14,129 nt of DNA from CAZHFA01 sp964534945 (lineage in GTDB: Bacteria > Bdellovibrionota_C > UBA2361 > CAKMMH01), in NCBI GenBank assembly GCA_964534945.1, contig CAZHSB010000044.1:1-14129 (forward strand). The letters run 5' to 3'. Positions 6,517 through 13,172 of this stretch are shown piece by piece. The position numbers and the translations under genes were made by a program. The stretch's first letter is position 1. Each line of letters starts with the position of its first letter. A model generated the notes under the pieces. That model was not told where the DNA came from and made no database searches. It saw only the letters and a list, made by a program, of their open reading frames with translations.

Positions 6517-7314
6517 ATGGCTACTGTTCTTGCAATAATTAATCAAAAAGGTGGTGTTGGTAAGACAACGACGACTGTGAATCTTGGTGCTGCATTGGCA
6601 GAAAAAGGCCATAAAGTATTACTTTTTGATATAGATGCGCAAAGTAATATGACGACTCACTTAGGTGTTGGCATTCAAGAGGGAGATTTACAAGAAGGGA
6701 TTGAAGATATTGAAATTCCCTCAAGTTATGACGTGTTGAAAGGCAATAAAAAAGTTGAAGATTGTATTATACATAGATCAAAGAATTTAGATGTTATACC
6801 ATCAAGCTTATTTTTAAGTGCAGCTGATCTTGAACTTGGCGGAATCGTCGGAAGAGAGCTTTTATTAAAACGTGCGTTAGAAAGTGTAAAAGAAAAATAT
6901 GACTATATTATTATAGATTGTCCACCAGCATTAGGGTTGTTATCATTAAATGCCCTTGCAGCTGCTAATAAAGTTATTATTCCTGTTCAAAGTGAATATT
7001 TAGCTCTTCATGGTGTAAGGCAACTTTTAGATACGATTGATCAAGTAAAAAGCATTTATAATCCAACACTTACGGTGGGTGGAGTGTTAATTTGTTTGCA
7101 TGATAATAGAAGAAAATTAGCAAGAGCTGTTGCAGATACAATTAGATCATATTTTGGCGACCTTGTTTTTAATACTATTATAAAAACAAATGTTGCTTTG
7201 GCAGAGGCTCCATCTAATGGGCAGACGATTTTTGAATATGCGCCTAAAGAACGAGGTGCAGATGATTATAGAGAATTATCAGAGGAGGTAGAAAATGGTT
7301 GTAAAGAAAATTAA
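6517..7314 (+). CDS. parA: ParA partition ATPase
   Basis: This 265-residue ATPase drives segregation of the replicon. It would bind DNA non-specifically over the nucleoid in the ATP form and be released by ParB. The deviant Walker A box KGGVGKTT (11-18), with the signature lysine at 11, is intact. So are the A' box FDIDAQ (37-42) and Walker B IIIDCPP (131-137). It has no N-terminal helix-turn-helix, so it resembles the short Soj-like type rather than the autorepressing P1/F type. The ATG at 6517 follows a strong AAAAGGAGGAA ribosome site. It overlaps parB by 20 bases, a translationally coupled pair. It is divergent from rep across the origin. No oddities are seen. Confidence 0.96.
   Translation: MATVLAIINQKGGVGKTTTTVNLGAALAEKGHKVLLFDIDAQSNMTTHLGVGIQEGDLQEGIEDIEIPSSYDVLKGNKKVEDCIIHRSKNLDVIPSSLFLSAADLELGGIVGRELLLKRALESVKEKYDYIIIDCPPALGLLSLNALAAANKVIIPVQSEYLALHGVRQLLDTIDQVKSIYNPTLTVGGVLICLHDNRRKLARAVADTIRSYFGDLVFNTIIKTNVALAEAPSNGQTIFEYAPKERGADDYRELSEEVENGCKEN
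7281..7289 (+). promoter_or_regulatory. Ribosome binding site of parB inside parA
   Basis: AGAGGAGGT ends five bases before the parB ATG at 7295 and lies within the last codons of parA. It fixes the parB start and the 20-base overlap. Confidence 0.8.
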
Positions 7315-8158
7315 TCTTGCAAATAATCCACTATTTGCTGGACCTGCATTAAGAGAAAGACAAGAAAATTCAACACCTTATAAAGAAATGTTTATAGATC
7401 ATATTAAATTTGATCCAACACAACCAAGAAAAGAATTTGATGAAGAAAAATTAAAAGAACTTGCAGAGTCTATAAAAACATATGGAATTTTATTACCACT
7501 AATAGTAAGGGAAACAGAAAACAAAGATGGTTTCATATTAGTCGCAGGAGAAAGAAGACTAAGAGCTGCAAAACTTGCAGGAATTCAAAAAGTTCCTGTT
7601 GTGATTAACAGTACAACTAATGAAGAAAAAATACTAGAGATACAATTGGTAGAAAATTTACAACGTGTAGACTTAAACCCATATGAAAAAGCAGAGGCGA
7701 TCTCATTACTAAGGGATAGTTACAATTTAAATGTTAGAGAATTAGCTGCAAAACTTGGAATCTCAAAAAGTGCTGTACAGCGCTCGTTGGACGTTATGAA
7801 TTTGCCAGAAGATCTTATAGAAGCACTAAAAAATGGTTTTTCTGAATCAAAAATATTATTATTGGCTGAAATAGAAGATAAAGATGAAAGGGCTACATAT
7901 TTAAGTGAAATAAATAATATTACGAGAGACTCTTTAAAGGAATCTATAAAAACCCATGTGTCATCGAAAAAAGGCACTGCAAGAAGTAAAGCCTTTAGAG
8001 CAGAAGATCAGCGTATAGCTGACGAATTGCAGTCAACGTTGGGATTAAAGGTAAAAATAAATCGTTCTCAAAATAATGATAGCGGAAGACTAGTATTAGA
8101 GTTTTATTCTGACGATGATTTGCAAATAATTTTTAGAAAATTATTAACTGCTGTTTAA
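7295..8158 (+). CDS. parB: ParB partition protein
   Basis: This 287-residue CTP-dependent clamp loads at parS and spreads on DNA; with ParA it moves replicon copies apart. Visible parts are PTQPRKEFD (41-49) opening the ParB/Srx domain, the CTP-binding arginine motif GERRLRAAK (85-93) and ENLQRVDLNPYE (120-131). The helix-turn-helix follows (about 145-166, VRELAAKLGISKSAVQRSLDV), and then a C-terminal dimerisation part (about 235-287). The N-terminus (1-30) is short and basic, where the ParA-stimulating arginine or lysine usually lies. All expected motifs are present and length is normal. Two GC-rich near-palindromes begin 20 bases after its stop and are likely its loading sites. Confidence 0.96.
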   Translation: MVVKKINLANNPLFAGPALRERQENSTPYKEMFIDHIKFDPTQPRKEFDEEKLKELAESIKTYGILLPLIVRETENKDGFILVAGERRLRAAKLAGIQKVPVVINSTTNEEKILEIQLVENLQRVDLNPYEKAEAISLLRDSYNLNVRELAAKLGISKSAVQRSLDVMNLPEDLIEALKNGFSESKILLLAEIEDKDERATYLSEINNITRDSLKESIKTHVSSKKGTARSKAFRAEDQRIADELQSTLGLKVKINRSQNNDSGRLVLEFYSDDDLQIIFRKLLTAV

Positions 8159-8178
8159 AGAATATTAAAAAAAGAGAT

Positions 8179-8193
8179 GTCCCCCCGTGGGAC
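8179..8193. promoter_or_regulatory. Candidate parS site 1
   Basis: GTCCCCCCGTGGGAC is a near-palindrome with outer arms GTCCC and GGGAC. It is followed by GTTT, giving the string TGGGACGTTT that recurs alone at 8242-8251. Its high GC content stands out from the AT-rich surroundings. It matches site 2 at 13 of 15 positions. Position right after parB supports a centromere role. Confidence 0.6.
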
Positions 8194-8241
8194 GTTTGGG
8201 TATGTTCTTATGCAATTATTTCGATAATAGGTTTATATTTC

Positions 8242-8251
8242 TGGGACGTTT
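8242..8251 (+). promoter_or_regulatory. Parsing half-site of the parS candidate
   Basis: TGGGACGTTT repeats exactly the right half of site 1 (8188-8197) without a left arm. It lies between the two palindromes and may be a degenerate third ParB site. Confidence 0.35.
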
Positions 8252-8268
8252 AGGGAAAAATAACCAGA

Positions 8269-8283
8269 GTCCCACGGTGGGAC
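8269..8283. promoter_or_regulatory. Candidate parS site 2
   Basis: GTCCCACGGTGGGAC is a perfect palindrome with 7-bp arms and one central base. Its centre is exactly 90 bases from that of site 1. It does not match the common chromosomal parS built around TTTCACGTGAAA, so it would be a replicon-specific centromere. Confidence 0.65.
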
Positions 8284-8476
8284 GAGGGTATCTTGTTGGT
8301 TTTGTTGGTTTTTTTGGTATGTGTGGCGGTTGTTGTCATTTCTTTATTTATCTTTAAATGTATTGTTTATTTAGATAATAAAAAGATAAAGAGTAGGTGC
8401 GCCAAATATTAATAACTAATAAAATATTGGTGATTATTTATTGCTTTTTTTGAAATTTTGAGAATTGTTTTTACTA

Positions 8477-8562
8477 ACGTGTTATGAGATAAAAACATAT
8501 CGTGTTTTGATATAAGTTTTATCGTGAATTGGTAATAAGTTTTTATCGTGAATTGATAATAA
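8477..8562 (-). repeat. Distal cluster of four inverted iterons before the polyprenyl synthetase gene
   Basis: Copies start at 8500 (TCGTGTTTTGATATAA), 8522 (TCGTGAATTGGTAATAA) and 8546 (TCGTGAATTGATAATAA). A weaker one lies at 8477 (ACGTGTTATGAGATAA). Spacings are 23, 22 and 24 bases, the same helical phasing as the origin. The last two carry one extra base relative to the origin 16-mer. All point the same way as the inverted copies upstream of parA. The AAAAACATATCGTG string is shared with 6389-6402. Confidence 0.75.
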
Positions 8563-8636
8563 ATTCATTTTGGTTTATCGTTGTATTATGTGAAAGAATA
8601 TAGTATTTATCCAATAAAAATTTTATAGGAAGAAAT

Positions 8637-9509
8637 ATGATTGATATAAAAAACAATGTTGAAAAAATAGAAAATGAACTAAAATTGTTGTTGGACGAGC
8701 AAGAAATAGAAAATCCGATGCATGATGCTGTTTATTATGCGATTTTCCCCGCAGGAAAACGGATTCGTCCCTTAATGGTGCTTGCGTTAGTTAATGATTT
8801 TAATAAAAATCCAGAATATGCATTAAGAGCTGCAGTGACAATAGAATTTTTGCATTGTGCTTCTCTTATTCATGATGATTTGCCAGCATTTGATGATGAT
8901 GATTATAGAAGAGGGCGCTATTCTTGTCATAAAGCATTTGGTCAAGCTCCCGCAATATTGGCAGGTGATTTTTTACCTCCATTTGCATTAAAAGTATTAG
9001 CAGAATCTAATTATTCAGAACAAATAAAAATAAAATTATCAAAAATATTATCAAATGCTTTTTTAGAACTTTGTAATGGTCAACAATTAGATATTCTAGA
9101 GGGAAATAGTAAAGAAGATGTATTAGAAAAAATTTATCAGTTAAAAACAGGAGGTCTTTTTAAGGCGGTTTTGGGATTTGCAAGTGTATTAAGCGATAAA
9201 TCTGATGAATTTTTAAAGGTTGCATTAGATCTTGGTACAGAAATTGGTGTGTTTTTTCAAATAGTTGATGATTATATTGATATTTTTGGTACTAGTGAAA
9301 ATAGGGGAAAACCAAAAAGTAGCGATGAAAAAAATGATAAGATAACAGTTTTTAATAAAAAGACAAAAGAAGAAGGGCTTGATATCCTAAAACAATCTGA
9401 AGATAAAATTTATAAATATGCAGAAAAAATGCAACATATTGAAAATAAAGATAAAATTTGTTTTGATAGCCTAAAATACTTCATTGAAAAGATTAAAAGT
9501 AGAATGTAA
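8637..9509 (+). CDS. ispA: Polyprenyl synthetase, farnesyl/geranylgeranyl diphosphate synthase type
   Basis: This 290-residue cytoplasmic enzyme adds isopentenyl diphosphate to allylic diphosphates to make C15 or C20 chains for quinones and cell-wall lipid carriers. GKRIRP (40-45) binds the diphosphate. The first aspartate-rich motif DDLPAFDDDD (80-89) has the two-residue insertion of bacterial type II enzymes and is followed by RRG. KTGGLF (170-175), GQQLD (148-152) and the second motif DDYID (211-215) are all intact. Length equals that of typical IspA. The ATG at 8637 follows AGGAAG. C15 is the more usual product, but the sequence does not fix chain length. It stands alone between the partition region and the pilus genes, without the usual xseB or dxs neighbours. 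The iteron cluster about 75 bases upstream may influence its expression. Confidence 0.9.
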   Translation: MIDIKNNVEKIENELKLLLDEQEIENPMHDAVYYAIFPAGKRIRPLMVLALVNDFNKNPEYALRAAVTIEFLHCASLIHDDLPAFDDDDYRRGRYSCHKAFGQAPAILAGDFLPPFALKVLAESNYSEQIKIKLSKILSNAFLELCNGQQLDILEGNSKEDVLEKIYQLKTGGLFKAVLGFASVLSDKSDEFLKVALDLGTEIGVFFQIVDDYIDIFGTSENRGKPKSSDEKNDKITVFNKKTKEEGLDILKQSEDKIYKYAEKMQHIENKDKICFDSLKYFIEKIKSRM

Positions 9510-9605
9510 AAATCTTTATCAACTCAGTAAGAAAAAAATATTTAATAAAATAAATTTAGCTTCTATTTATAAATATTTAAAATTTTTTGTCGAGCTATAT
9601 GCTTG

Positions 9606-10067
9606 ATGTTTCTTAATGTTAAAACAAAAAAACAAAAAGGCTTTACCTTAATTGAACTTTTAGTCGTTTTGGCTTTAAGCGCAATTCTTTTTTCAATTGG
9701 TATTGTAAATTTTAAGGAATTTAATAAACCACTAAGAAACGATGTGGCAAGTTTAAATGGTTTCTTGAAAAAAATTAGGTTAAAGGCAATTTCTCATACG
9801 CAATCATATAAAATTAAAAATACAGGAACAAAAAATATTCAAATTCTTTATGGTGATAATTGTTCAAGTTTAAGCTGGAGCGTTGATGAAAAAGAAAGTT
9901 TTGAACTATCTTCTGTAGTTTCTTTTACAGAAACTGATTGGGAAGTTTGTATAAATTCCCGTGGGCTTCCACAAGCATCATTAGAAATAAATCTTGTTGA
10001 TAATTTAGGCGAAATCGCAAAATTAAATTTAATGTTAGGAGGAGCAACAGATATTGAAAAGCTCTAA
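9606..10067 (+). CDS. FimT/GspH-like minor prepilin
   Basis: This protein has 153 residues from the ATG at 9606 (a TTG one codon earlier is less likely). The type III signal is KKQKG/FTLIELLVVLALS, cleaved between Gly12 and Phe13 with the key glutamate at +5 (Glu17). A mature pilin of about 141 residues would remain. The globular part has two cysteines (in YGDNCSSLSW and WEVCINSRG) that could form a disulfide. An R-G-L-P stretch near the end is typical of GspH/FimT proteins. It is the first of four prepilin genes followed by an RCC1 protein, the order of minor-pilin operons that prime type IV pilus assembly. No strong ribosome site is visible, and 96 bases separate it from the upstream gene. 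Confidence 0.85.
   Translation: MFLNVKTKKQKGFTLIELLVVLALSAILFSIGIVNFKEFNKPLRNDVASLNGFLKKIRLKAISHTQSYKIKNTGTKNIQILYGDNCSSLSWSVDEKESFELSSVVSFTETDWEVCINSRGLPQASLEINLVDNLGEIAKLNLMLGGATDIEKL
10037..10042 (+). promoter_or_regulatory. Ribosome binding site for a TTG start
   Basis: AGGAGG lies 11 bases before the TTG at 10054, inside the previous gene. It supports the TTG start and coupling of the two pilin genes. Confidence 0.65.
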
Positions 10068-10428
10068 AGGATTTACTCTAATTGAAGTGCTTGTTGCATT
10101 ATGTATTTTTAGCATTGTTTGTGTGGCGACAGCTCCCGCATTTATAAATCATGCATCAGCCAATACAAACTCAGAGCGAAAAACAACCGCAATAAATTTT
10201 GCACAAAATATTTTAGATGACCTAAGGAAAAAGGATGTCACAAATCTTCTTAGTTCAGGTTCAGAAGAAATAACTAATACAATAGATAGTAAAAATCTAA
10301 TCGCAAAAGTTTCTTATTGTACAAAAAGTACATATTGTTCAACGGCAAGTCGTCATATACTAGTTGAGGTTTTTTTTAATGATAAAAATATTTATAGTGT
10401 TGAAACCGTTTATACTCAGTTAAAATAA
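10054..10428 (+). CDS. PilV-like minor prepilin
   Basis: This 124-residue protein starts at a TTG that follows AGGAGG and overlaps the preceding pilin gene by 14 bases. The short leader MKSSKG is cleaved before FTLIEVLVALCIFSIV (Gly6/Phe7, Glu11 at +5). The mature protein of 118 residues has two close cysteines (SYCTKSTYCS), probably a disulfide. Its size and FTLIEVLVAL are typical of PilV/GspI-type minor pilins. Inferred role: part of the tip or priming complex of a type IV pilus-like machine, possibly a type II secretion pseudopilus. Confidence 0.85.
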   Translation: MKSSKGFTLIEVLVALCIFSIVCVATAPAFINHASANTNSERKTTAINFAQNILDDLRKKDVTNLLSSGSEEITNTIDSKNLIAKVSYCTKSTYCSTASRHILVEVFFNDKNIYSVETVYTQLK

Positions 10429-10470
10429 TAAACATTAAATAATATAAAAATTTTTAAGGTAAAAATTTTA

Positions 10471-11358
10471 ATGGTTAAGATTAAATTAAATAATCAAAAA
10501 GCTTTTACTATTATGGAGCTCTTGGTTTGCTCTTTTTTAAGCCTGCTTATTATTGGATTACTTTTGCAAACCGTTCTTGCAAATAAAAAACTTTATAAAA
10601 TGGATATTGTTAGAACTTCAATGATTCAAAATTTAAAAACAGCAATGGAAATAATGGGAACAACAATAAGAGTGGCTGGGGAAAATTTACCTGCGACTTT
10701 CCCATCTGTTGAACTTATACAAGATGAAAATGGATTTTCCGAATTGATAGTAAGGAGAAATTTACTAGATGAGATATTAAAAGTTTGTGAACCAATTGTC
10801 GCGGGGGATTCTACAAATAATATTTTTTTTGCAACATCAGGCACGACTTCTGGTTGTATCTATAGTGATAACACTTATAACTATAACGCTTGGAAATCAC
10901 ATAGACAAGAAATGGGAGGCACGGTTTTTCCGTATATCTATGATCCAGATACTAGCGTAGGAGAATTCTTTAAATATAAATCGGAAACAAACGATGGCTC
11001 TTCATATTCTCTTGTCACAGGAAATCAAATATTTTCTAACTCATATCAAGTAGGAAGCTCCGCTATGTATATGGTAGAAGAGTGGAGATTCTTTATAAAA
11101 GACGGCTTTTTAATATTAGTAGAAAACAATCAAGATGCTACAGAAAATAAAATTATAAATAAGGTAAATAAATTTAATATATCAATTAAATTAGATGATG
11201 ATACAACTAAAGATACATTTTTGCCTGAAAATAACGATGAGTGGACAGATATAAAATCCATAGAAATAGAGTTGGGAGTTGAAGATAAATTTCTAAATGA
11301 AACATTAGAAAAAGTTTTAAAGGGAAGTTTTTATCCAAGAAATATTTTATCAAATTAA
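10471..11358 (+). CDS. PilW-like minor prepilin
   Basis: This 295-residue protein has an ATG preceded by TAAGG. The leader MVKIKLNNQKA is followed by FTIMELLVCSFLSLLIIG, with Glu16 at +5. The residue before the cut is alanine (Ala11) rather than the usual glycine; prepilin peptidases accept alanine in some cases. Size and the ExxVRxAG-like IMGTTIRVAGENL stretch after the helix are typical of PilW/GspJ-like proteins. The globular part contains paired cysteines (VCEPIVAG, TSGCIYSD). It follows the PilV-like gene by 42 bases and precedes the PilX-like gene by 16, so it is part of one operon. Confidence 0.82.
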   Translation: MVKIKLNNQKAFTIMELLVCSFLSLLIIGLLLQTVLANKKLYKMDIVRTSMIQNLKTAMEIMGTTIRVAGENLPATFPSVELIQDENGFSELIVRRNLLDEILKVCEPIVAGDSTNNIFFATSGTTSGCIYSDNTYNYNAWKSHRQEMGGTVFPYIYDPDTSVGEFFKYKSETNDGSSYSLVTGNQIFSNSYQVGSSAMYMVEEWRFFIKDGFLILVENNQDATENKIINKVNKFNISIKLDDDTTKDTFLPENNDEWTDIKSIEIELGVEDKFLNETLEKVLKGSFYPRNILSN

Positions 11359-11374
11359 TGAAAGAGGAATTTTA

Positions 11375-13153
11375 ATGAAAAATAAAAAACAACATGGTTT
11401 TGTATTAGTGTCAGTACTTTTTTTTGTTGTTTTAATCATTGCATTGCTTGGTGCGTATTTACTAATTACTCATTTAGAATTAGCTTCCACTAAACATGTT
11501 AAAGATTCTACTAGTGGTTTTGCTGCTGGTGAAGCGGGGCTAAATATTAGAGCAGAAGAAATGAGAAATATTTTTGTAGGCTATAATCAACCAAGTGGCT
11601 CGTCGCCAAATGCCACTAATCCATGTGAAGGAAGTAATAAAGGAAGTGGTGATTATATTTGTAAAAAGTTTATTTTTGGTCACAATAATGTTACTACCTA
11701 TCTTTCCGAAGATGAGGATAATCCAATCAACACTACAATTCCTGTAGGAGAAAGGTATCAAAATTTAAATGCTCAAGAATATCGTTATACAGTTTTTTCT
11801 GTTGCAAAAGGTGCGCAAGATCAAACAGAAAGTGTTTTGCAACTTCGCTTTAAAAGTAGATTAGTGCCTCTTTTTCAATTTGCTGCTTTTTATGATAAAG
11901 ATTTAGAAATTGCCCCTGGAACAGAAATGAGTTTGTCGGGGCCAATTCATACAAATGGAGATCTATATTTAAATGCAGATGTAAATTTAAATATTTATGG
12001 TCAAATTACTTCTGCAGGAGATATTTTTAGAGGAAGAAAAAATAATAATAATTGTGGAAGTTCTGTAAACATTATTGCACCTGTTTCTTTAAAAGCAATG
12101 TTAAATGGATGTTCGAAAAGGACAAAAGTTACGGATTTCTCTGCATGGAAAGGAATGGTTGAGAGTAAAGTCGAGAAACTTACTGTGCCAAGCCCAGAAA
12201 TATTAAATCCAGATTCATCATCTACATATTTTTCTTCAGCAGATCTTAGATTACAATTAAAGCTTGATTCTAGTAATAATGTTGATACATCAAATGCTAC
12301 AACAGGTGTTGTCGTCTTAAATGCTGACGGATCAGAAAATAGTAGTGAAACATCAAGCTTAAATTCATGTAGTGGCAATATTAATGGTTATGCAGTTGGT
12401 TCCACAAAAACCTTTTATAATAATAGAGAGAAAAAATATATCAGAATGCTAGAGGTAGATTTACAATCTTTATTTAATTGCTTGTATTCCACAAAATGGT
12501 TGGGGGGTGCAAGTCGTGTCTTATCAGATGATTCAGAAGGGGGCTTGGTCTTTAATTTTAGTTTGTCGGGACCTAATGCAAATAGTTCGTCAAATAATTA
12601 TGGCGTTAGAATAACAAATGCTTCAACATTAGCATCTTCTGAAAGTGGGGCACCGCAGATAAAGGGCCTTTCCATAATTACGAATCAAGCAGTTTATCTC
12701 CAAGGAAATTATAATTCTATAAATAAAAAACCATCTGCAATAATGGCAGATTCCTTTAATATATTATCTAATGCTTGGAATGATTCAAAAAGCAGTTGGT
12801 CACAACGTATAGCAAGCAACACTACGATCAATACTGCTGTTTTATCGGGCACGGATAGTACAGGCGGAACAGAAGGAACGGGCGGACAAGGTGGCTCTTA
12901 TAATGGTGGACTTGAAAATTATCCAAGACTTCACGAACAGTGGAATGGTAAGACGTTAACTTATAAAGGTTCATTCGTAAGTCTTGATACTCCTAAACAT
13001 GTTAACGGTTCATGGGTATATGGCAATCCTCAATATAACGCTCCAACCCGTGTGTGGGATTACGATACCGATTTTAATGATGGGGATAATCTTCCGCCGA
13101 TGTCTCCTCGATTTGTGTATTTGCGTCAAGAACTCTTTAGCCAATCTTTTTAG
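11375..13153 (+). CDS. Large PilX-like prepilin with extended C-terminal domain
   Basis: This 592-residue protein has an ATG that follows AAAGAGGAA. The N-terminus KKQHG/FVLVSVLFFVVLII fits a type III signal (Gly8/Phe9), but position +5 is serine (Ser13) instead of glutamate. This matches the tip-most GspK/PilX group, which lacks that residue. FAAGEAGLNIRAEEMR (about 49-64) is the usual PilX stretch. The remainder is far larger than PilX. It includes SGPIHTNGDLYLNADVNLNIYGQ (described here only as a motif near 187-210), a repetitive beta-rich region, a Gly/Ser/Thr-rich linker near 495-510 and a C-terminus with PPMSPRFVYLRQELF. The GPIHTNGDLYL pattern resembles DUF4900-type proteins of pilus operons. 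I infer an exposed tip or adhesin part. Confidence 0.75.
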   Translation: MKNKKQHGFVLVSVLFFVVLIIALLGAYLLITHLELASTKHVKDSTSGFAAGEAGLNIRAEEMRNIFVGYNQPSGSSPNATNPCEGSNKGSGDYICKKFIFGHNNVTTYLSEDEDNPINTTIPVGERYQNLNAQEYRYTVFSVAKGAQDQTESVLQLRFKSRLVPLFQFAAFYDKDLEIAPGTEMSLSGPIHTNGDLYLNADVNLNIYGQITSAGDIFRGRKNNNNCGSSVNIIAPVSLKAMLNGCSKRTKVTDFSAWKGMVESKVEKLTVPSPEILNPDSSSTYFSSADLRLQLKLDSSNNVDTSNATTGVVVLNADGSENSSETSSLNSCSGNINGYAVGSTKTFYNNREKKYIRMLEVDLQSLFNCLYSTKWLGGASRVLSDDSEGGLVFNFSLSGPNANSSSNNYGVRITNASTLASSESGAPQIKGLSIITNQAVYLQGNYNSINKKPSAIMADSFNILSNAWNDSKSSWSQRIASNTTINTAVLSGTDSTGGTEGTGGQGGSYNGGLENYPRLHEQWNGKTLTYKGSFVSLDTPKHVNGSWVYGNPQYNAPTRVWDYDTDFNDGDNLPPMSPRFVYLRQELFSQSF

Positions 13154-13172
13154 GCGGCATTTAGGTGATTTT

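Larger units (their letters stand above)
8159..8636. other. Gene-free interval between parB and the polyprenyl synthetase
   Basis: This 478-base region carries two parS-like palindromes near the parB end and then a G/T-rich tract (about 8291-8338). Next come imperfect AT-rich inverted repeats: TCTTTAT at 8341-8347 with ATAAAGA at 8386-8392, and CCAAATATT near 8402 with AATATTGG near 8431. Four inverted iterons end the interval just before the next gene. No reading frame with a start and ribosome site is convincing. Confidence 0.7.

Noticed and set aside
8179..8283. GC-rich palindromes as a rho-independent terminator of parB
   Set aside because: Neither palindrome is followed directly by a T run, and two related copies plus a half-site fit a centromere better. 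Partial termination here cannot be excluded.
8291..8338. G/T-rich tract as a functional element
   Set aside because: The bias is striking, but there is no regular repeat or G-run pattern able to form a quadruplex, so nothing specific can be claimed.
8341..8431. AT-rich inverted repeats in the parB-ispA interval
   Set aside because: The arms are imperfect, almost free of G/C and easily due to base composition; they are noted only in the interval description.
8570..8604. Promoter for the polyprenyl synthetase gene
   Set aside because: TATAGT at 8599-8604 is a fair -10, but no -35 sits at a suitable distance (12 or 23 bases for the best candidates).
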